A stretch of 64,000 bases of DNA from Candidatus Saccharimonadota bacterium (GTDB taxonomy: Bacteria > Patescibacteriota > Saccharimonadia > Saccharimonadales > Saccharimonadaceae), in contig JAUMZP010000001.1 of NCBI GenBank assembly GCA_030528025.1, positions 186,001 to 250,000 on the forward strand, written 5' to 3'. The first letter of the stretch is position 1. Every line of letters starts with the position of its first letter. A program made the position numbers and the translations under genes. Under the pieces are notes generated by a model. It was given only the letters and a program-made list of their open reading frames with translations, had not been told where the DNA came from and searched no databases. This document shows positions 61,766-64,000 of this stretch, piece after piece.

Positions 61766-62401
61766 ATGCATATTGATATCGCTCACCTCATTATCGTCCT
61801 TGTTGTTATTCTTATCTCAATGACGCTGCACGAGGCGATGCATGGCTTTATGGCGTACTGGCTGGGCGATGATACGGCTAAGGAGCAGGGGCGTTTGACG
61901 CTCAATCCACTGCATCATATTGATCCATTCTTGACCATCCTTTTGCCACTGAGCTTGGCACTGCTGGGCCTACCAGTGTTTGGTGGGGCCAAGCCAGTGC
62001 CGTACAACCCCGAGCGAGTGCGTGGTGACGAATGGGGCGCAGCACTGGTGGGGTTTGCTGGGCCGCTGACGAACTTCGTCATTGCCTTCATCTGCTTCGG
62101 TCTATATGCGACGATTGCTGGGCCAGCAGTGCAGCCGCTGCTTGCTACGGCAGTGAGTGTGAATCTTGGTTTCTTTGTCTTTAATATGCTGCCTATCCCA
62201 CCGCTCGATGGTTCACGTGTGCTGTATGCTTTGGCACCGGAGTTTGTGCGCCGCGGCATGGAGGTGGTGGAGCAGTACGGCGTGATGCTGGTCTTTGTAT
62301 TGGTGCTGGTCGGTAGCTCAGCTATTGGTAATGTGATGATGGCGGCTATCAGGGGTATCTTGCAGCTTTTCTCGTTGGTGTTTGGCGTGTCGCTTGGTTA
62401 G
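61766..62401 (+). CDS. Site-2 protease family membrane peptidase (M50B)
   Basis: An intramembrane zinc protease of 211 residues. HEAMH (22-26) is in membrane segment 1, and the third ligand site is PIPPLDGSRVL (about 145-155), the DG motif of the family. About five membrane segments are seen. It is a small, PDZ-less type common in Gram-positive and CPR bacteria, whose roles include releasing membrane-bound regulators. It is transcribed alone. Confidence 0.93.
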   Translation: MHIDIAHLIIVLVVILISMTLHEAMHGFMAYWLGDDTAKEQGRLTLNPLHHIDPFLTILLPLSLALLGLPVFGGAKPVPYNPERVRGDEWGAALVGFAGPLTNFVIAFICFGLYATIAGPAVQPLLATAVSVNLGFFVFNMLPIPPLDGSRVLYALAPEFVRRGMEVVEQYGVMLVFVLVLVGSSAIGNVMMAAIRGILQLFSLVFGVSLG

Positions 62402-62602
62402 GAGTAGGAAACCTGGCTTGGTACAGGGTTTAGATTATAGGCTAGCTTGGTGGGAGATTGAATGAGGCTGTCTCTCGTACAAAGGTGAGTGTCTGTTATG
62501 AGCACTAGCAGAGTTTTAAACATCCAATACAAGAGGTGCTTCAGCAGATATTGACATGTTTAGTACTAAGGAAGAAGGTGTGAGGATCTCAACATCGCAA
62601 AC

Positions 62603-62632
62603 GTGACGCCGCTTACCATTCTGTGGTATACT
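62603..62632 (+). promoter_or_regulatory. Promoter of the 6S-like RNA
   Basis: GTGACG (62603-62608), an 18-base spacer and TATACT (62627-62632), placing the start of RNA near 62639. Confidence 0.55.
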
Positions 62633-62638
62633 AAGAGT

Positions 62639-62788
62639 GTCCCAGACGAATATCGGGCGTGTATGATTTTCCTAACATCATATGATAGGGATTCCAACAT
62701 TCACCATACCCGTGGGTATGGATGAGGAGACCCACCTTGCATCATGCAGGGGAATATCAAGCGCCTGGGGTGAGTCTGGGATTTTTTG
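62639..62788 (+). ncRNA. 6S-like structured RNA (ssrS candidate)
   Basis: About 150 bases with its own promoter and T-run. The ends pair (CCCAGAC 62641-62647 with GTCTGGG 62774-62780). Next come GGGCG with CGCCT and GATTTTCCT with AGGGGAATATC, then a large central bubble (AACATCATATGATA opposite ACCTTGCATCATGC, the latter with a small hairpin). Then GGGATTCC pairs with GGAGACCC, and an apical CCATACCC/GGGTATGG hairpin closes the rod. This is the architecture of 6S RNA, which binds RNA polymerase by imitating an open promoter. The call is from shape, not sequence similarity. Confidence 0.5.
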
Positions 62789-62819
62789 ATGGTTGAAGGT
62801 CAAGAGTATCACACAGTTT

Positions 62820-62947
62820 CTCTTCATCACTTCATCCGATGGAGTGTGCTAATCGGTTGTAATAACCAATTAGCAGCCCAGCGCAAGAGGTCGATACTTG
62901 GGGAGTATCGACCCTTATAGCGCTCTATCGGAGGAAGTGATGAAGAG
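62820..62947 (+). repeat. Three-way-junction repeat, full copy with a different closing helix
   Basis: The closing helix CTCTTCATCACTT...TCCGAT pairs with ATCGGA...AAGTGATGAAGAG; the sequence is unlike the GCTCAC...GTGAGC arms of other copies. Helix 2 (GCTAATCGGTT/AACCAATTAGC) has one mismatch. Helix 3 is GGTCGATACT/AGTATCGACC. The joining AGCCCAGCGCAAGAGG and CCCTTATAG are conserved. It lies between the 6S-like RNA and rnpB. Confidence 0.9.
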
Positions 62948-63011
62948 GGCCCTGTACTGAAGATGAAGGCTTTGACACCCACGTATCATAAATCCCTTAT
63001 GCTATAATAGG

Positions 63012-63380
63012 GAGGCAGTCTATTAGATGATCGCTTGCTACTTGGCAAGAGGAAAGTCCGGGCAGCACAGGATACGACAGTCGCTAACGGCGACCGGGGG
63101 CAACCCTAGGGAAAGTGCCACAGAAACGATACCGCTCCGCAACACCAATGCTCGTGCGCAGTAGCGCTCGAGTAGCGGGGTAAGGGTGAAAGGAGTGAGG
63201 TAAGAGCTCACAGCGCTGCATGGTGACATGCCGCGGAGGTAAACCCTGTCGGCTGCAAGGAGATAGCCACGGATGAGTGATCCGCTTGTGGCTATCGCTA
63301 ACCGCTCGATTTGCAGAGCAATTTGCAAACTAGATAGATGATCATCCACGACAGAACCCGGCTTATCGATAGGCTGCTTT
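63012..63380 (+). ncRNA. rnpB: RNase P RNA (class A)
   Basis: Catalytic RNA that trims tRNA 5' ends. Recognised by the conserved GAGGAAAGTCCGGGC near its start, ACAGAAA in the P4-P5 region, GGTAAGAGCTCAC, AAACCC, and the closing ACAGAACCCGGCTTAT. The ends pair: GCAGTCTAT (63015-63023) with ATAGGCTGC (63369-63377). TATAAT at 63003-63008 places the start a few bases upstream. A terminator follows at 63394. Confidence 0.96.
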
Positions 63381-63393
63381 ATGGTATGATGTG

Positions 63394-63424
63394 TTAGCTC
63401 CAACTTTGGAGCTTTGTTATTTTC
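63394..63424 (+). terminator. Terminator of rnpB
   Basis: AGCTCCAA and TTGGAGCT form an 8-bp stem, followed by TTGTTATTTT. Confidence 0.88.
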
Positions 63425-63479
63425 TACAACCTCCTCGCCGAACAAGAAAATATCCGGAGGCCAGCGGCTGGGCAAGCAG

Positions 63480-63512
63480 AAATACACACCCCTGTTACAG
63501 AGGTGTGTATTC
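63480..63512 (-). terminator. Terminator of the rpmI-rplT operon
   Basis: AATACACACC and GGTGTGTATT form a 10-bp stem, extended by CTGT/ACAG. It lies 27 bases beyond the rplT stop on the minus strand. Confidence 0.8.
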
Positions 63513-63538
63513 TTCACAACGTCGTATAAATTGCTACA

Positions 63539-63886
63539 CTACTTGCGGGTGACGTGCTTCACGACAGCTGCAAAAGCCTGTGGCTCGTTGACAGCGAGCT
63601 CGGCGAGGACCTTGCGGTCGAGTGCCACACCAGCAGCCTTGATATCAGCGATCAGGCGGCCATAGGTGGTGCCGTTTTGCCGGGCAGCAGCGTTGATGCG
63701 GGTGATCCACAACTGGCGCAGGTCGCGCTTGCGGTTGCGACGGTCGCGGTAGGCATATTGCAGGGCACGGATTACCCCTTGCTTGGCAAGGCGAAAGCTC
63801 CGGGTGCGATTGTGTTGCATTCCTTTAGCAGCTCGCAGCATCTTGGCGTGGCGAGCGTGGGCGGTTGTTCCTCGTTTGACGCGCAT
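63539..63886 (-). CDS. rplT: Ribosomal protein L20
   Basis: Large-subunit assembly protein and, in many bacteria, repressor of its own operon. The 115 residues start [22 protein letters not shown] and contain [23 protein letters not shown], the family core. It lies three bases after the rpmI stop, in the usual rpmI-rplT order. Confidence 0.96.
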   Translation of the reverse strand: MRVKRGTTAHARHAKMLRAAKGMQHNRTRSFRLAKQGVIRALQYAYRDRRNRKRDLRQLWITRINAAARQNGTTYGRLIADIKAAGVALDRKVLAELAVNEPQAFAAVVKHVTRK

Positions 63887-63889
63887 ATG

Positions 63890-64000
63890 TTAGACTCCTA
63901 AGGCTCGTTTAGCATTTTTGGCCATACCACCAGTGATGGTAGCAGGGGTGTTGATATTGCGCTTGCGCGACTTGCTCTTCTTGGAGAGTATGTGGTTTCC
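63890..64000 (-). CDS. rpmI: Ribosomal protein L35, C-terminal part (cut by window end)
   Basis: The last 36 residues are present, reading GNHILSKKSKSRKRN and then TPATITGGMAKNAKRALGV before TAA at 63890-63892. This matches the L35 pattern (HxLxxKSxxRKR, then I..GxxxxxxKR). The start and any infC gene lie beyond the window. The GGAG of the rplT ribosome site overlaps its end. Confidence 0.9.
   Translation of the reverse strand, partial: GNHILSKKSKSRKRNINTPATITGGMAKNAKRALGV

Noticed and set aside
37711-62947. Interpreting the dispersed repeat as a CRISPR array or as ordinary terminators
   Set aside because: Copies are kilobases apart with no spacers, and most lack a T-run. The conserved unpaired segments and covarying helices do not fit either explanation.

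Overview
The window looks like chromosomal DNA from a small-genome bacterium of the Candidate Phyla Radiation, most likely Saccharibacteria (TM7). This is inferred from gene content and layout, not from a database match. It has a compact, almost complete type IV pilus cluster, RNase J, a T-box-controlled thrS, scattered ribosomal protein genes and very few biosynthetic genes. UGA is an ordinary stop codon (tlyA and others end in it), so this is not an SR1/Gracilibacteria-type code. Most genes lie on the + strand. Unconstrained DNA on that strand is C-poor, as expected of a leading strand.

Layout. 1-2.3 kb: end of an ABC exporter ATPase and its FtsX-like permease. 2.4-9.5 kb: a small gene with a long structured leader, a family-4 uracil-DNA glycosylase without its Fe-S cysteines, a methyltransferase, an Rrf2 regulator coupled to a YhgE/Pip membrane protein, and a secreted hypothetical. 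9.6-17.1 kb: RNase J, FtsK, a lone prephenate dehydratase on the minus strand, and rpsL-rpsG. 17.7-25.6 kb: a hypothetical gene, a 2.9 kb AT-rich non-coding block, rpsF-ssb-rpsR-efp, a second 1.7 kb non-coding block, and tlyA. 26-30.8 kb: ychF, a large exported protein and a broken gene. 30.9-46.4 kb: the pilus region (pilM-N-O-x-B-T-C, then a PH-domain protein, a PrsA-like foldase, a pilin, pilD and four minor pilin-like genes), interrupted by tRNA-Arg and two minus-strand genes. 46.5-54.1 kb: a hypothetical gene, a Xer recombinase, a decayed Nudix gene, ndk, three tRNAs, a membrane glycosyltransferase, a third AT-rich block and an HxlR regulator. 54.2-61.4 kb: thrS with its T-box, a nucleotidase, an alkyltransferase-like protein, miaA, a winged-helix regulator, a metallo-beta-lactamase-fold protein, and an MFS-ArsR operon with matching operators. 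61.4-64 kb: rpmB, a site-2 protease, a 6S-like RNA, RNase P RNA, rplT and the end of rpmI.

Non-coding elements are the most notable content. About eight copies or remnants of a roughly 140 bp repeat fold into a three-way junction. Both inner helices and the closing helix change sequence between copies but keep their pairing, while the joining segments stay constant. The thrS leader carries a T-box whose UGGA bulge and proposed ACG specifier both match the tRNA-Thr(CGU) gene 4.7 kb upstream. At least ten first-in-transcript genes have a -10 box only 6 to 8 bases before the start codon, implying leaderless mRNAs. Three other genes are preceded by very short ORFs that overlap their start codons, suggesting translational coupling.
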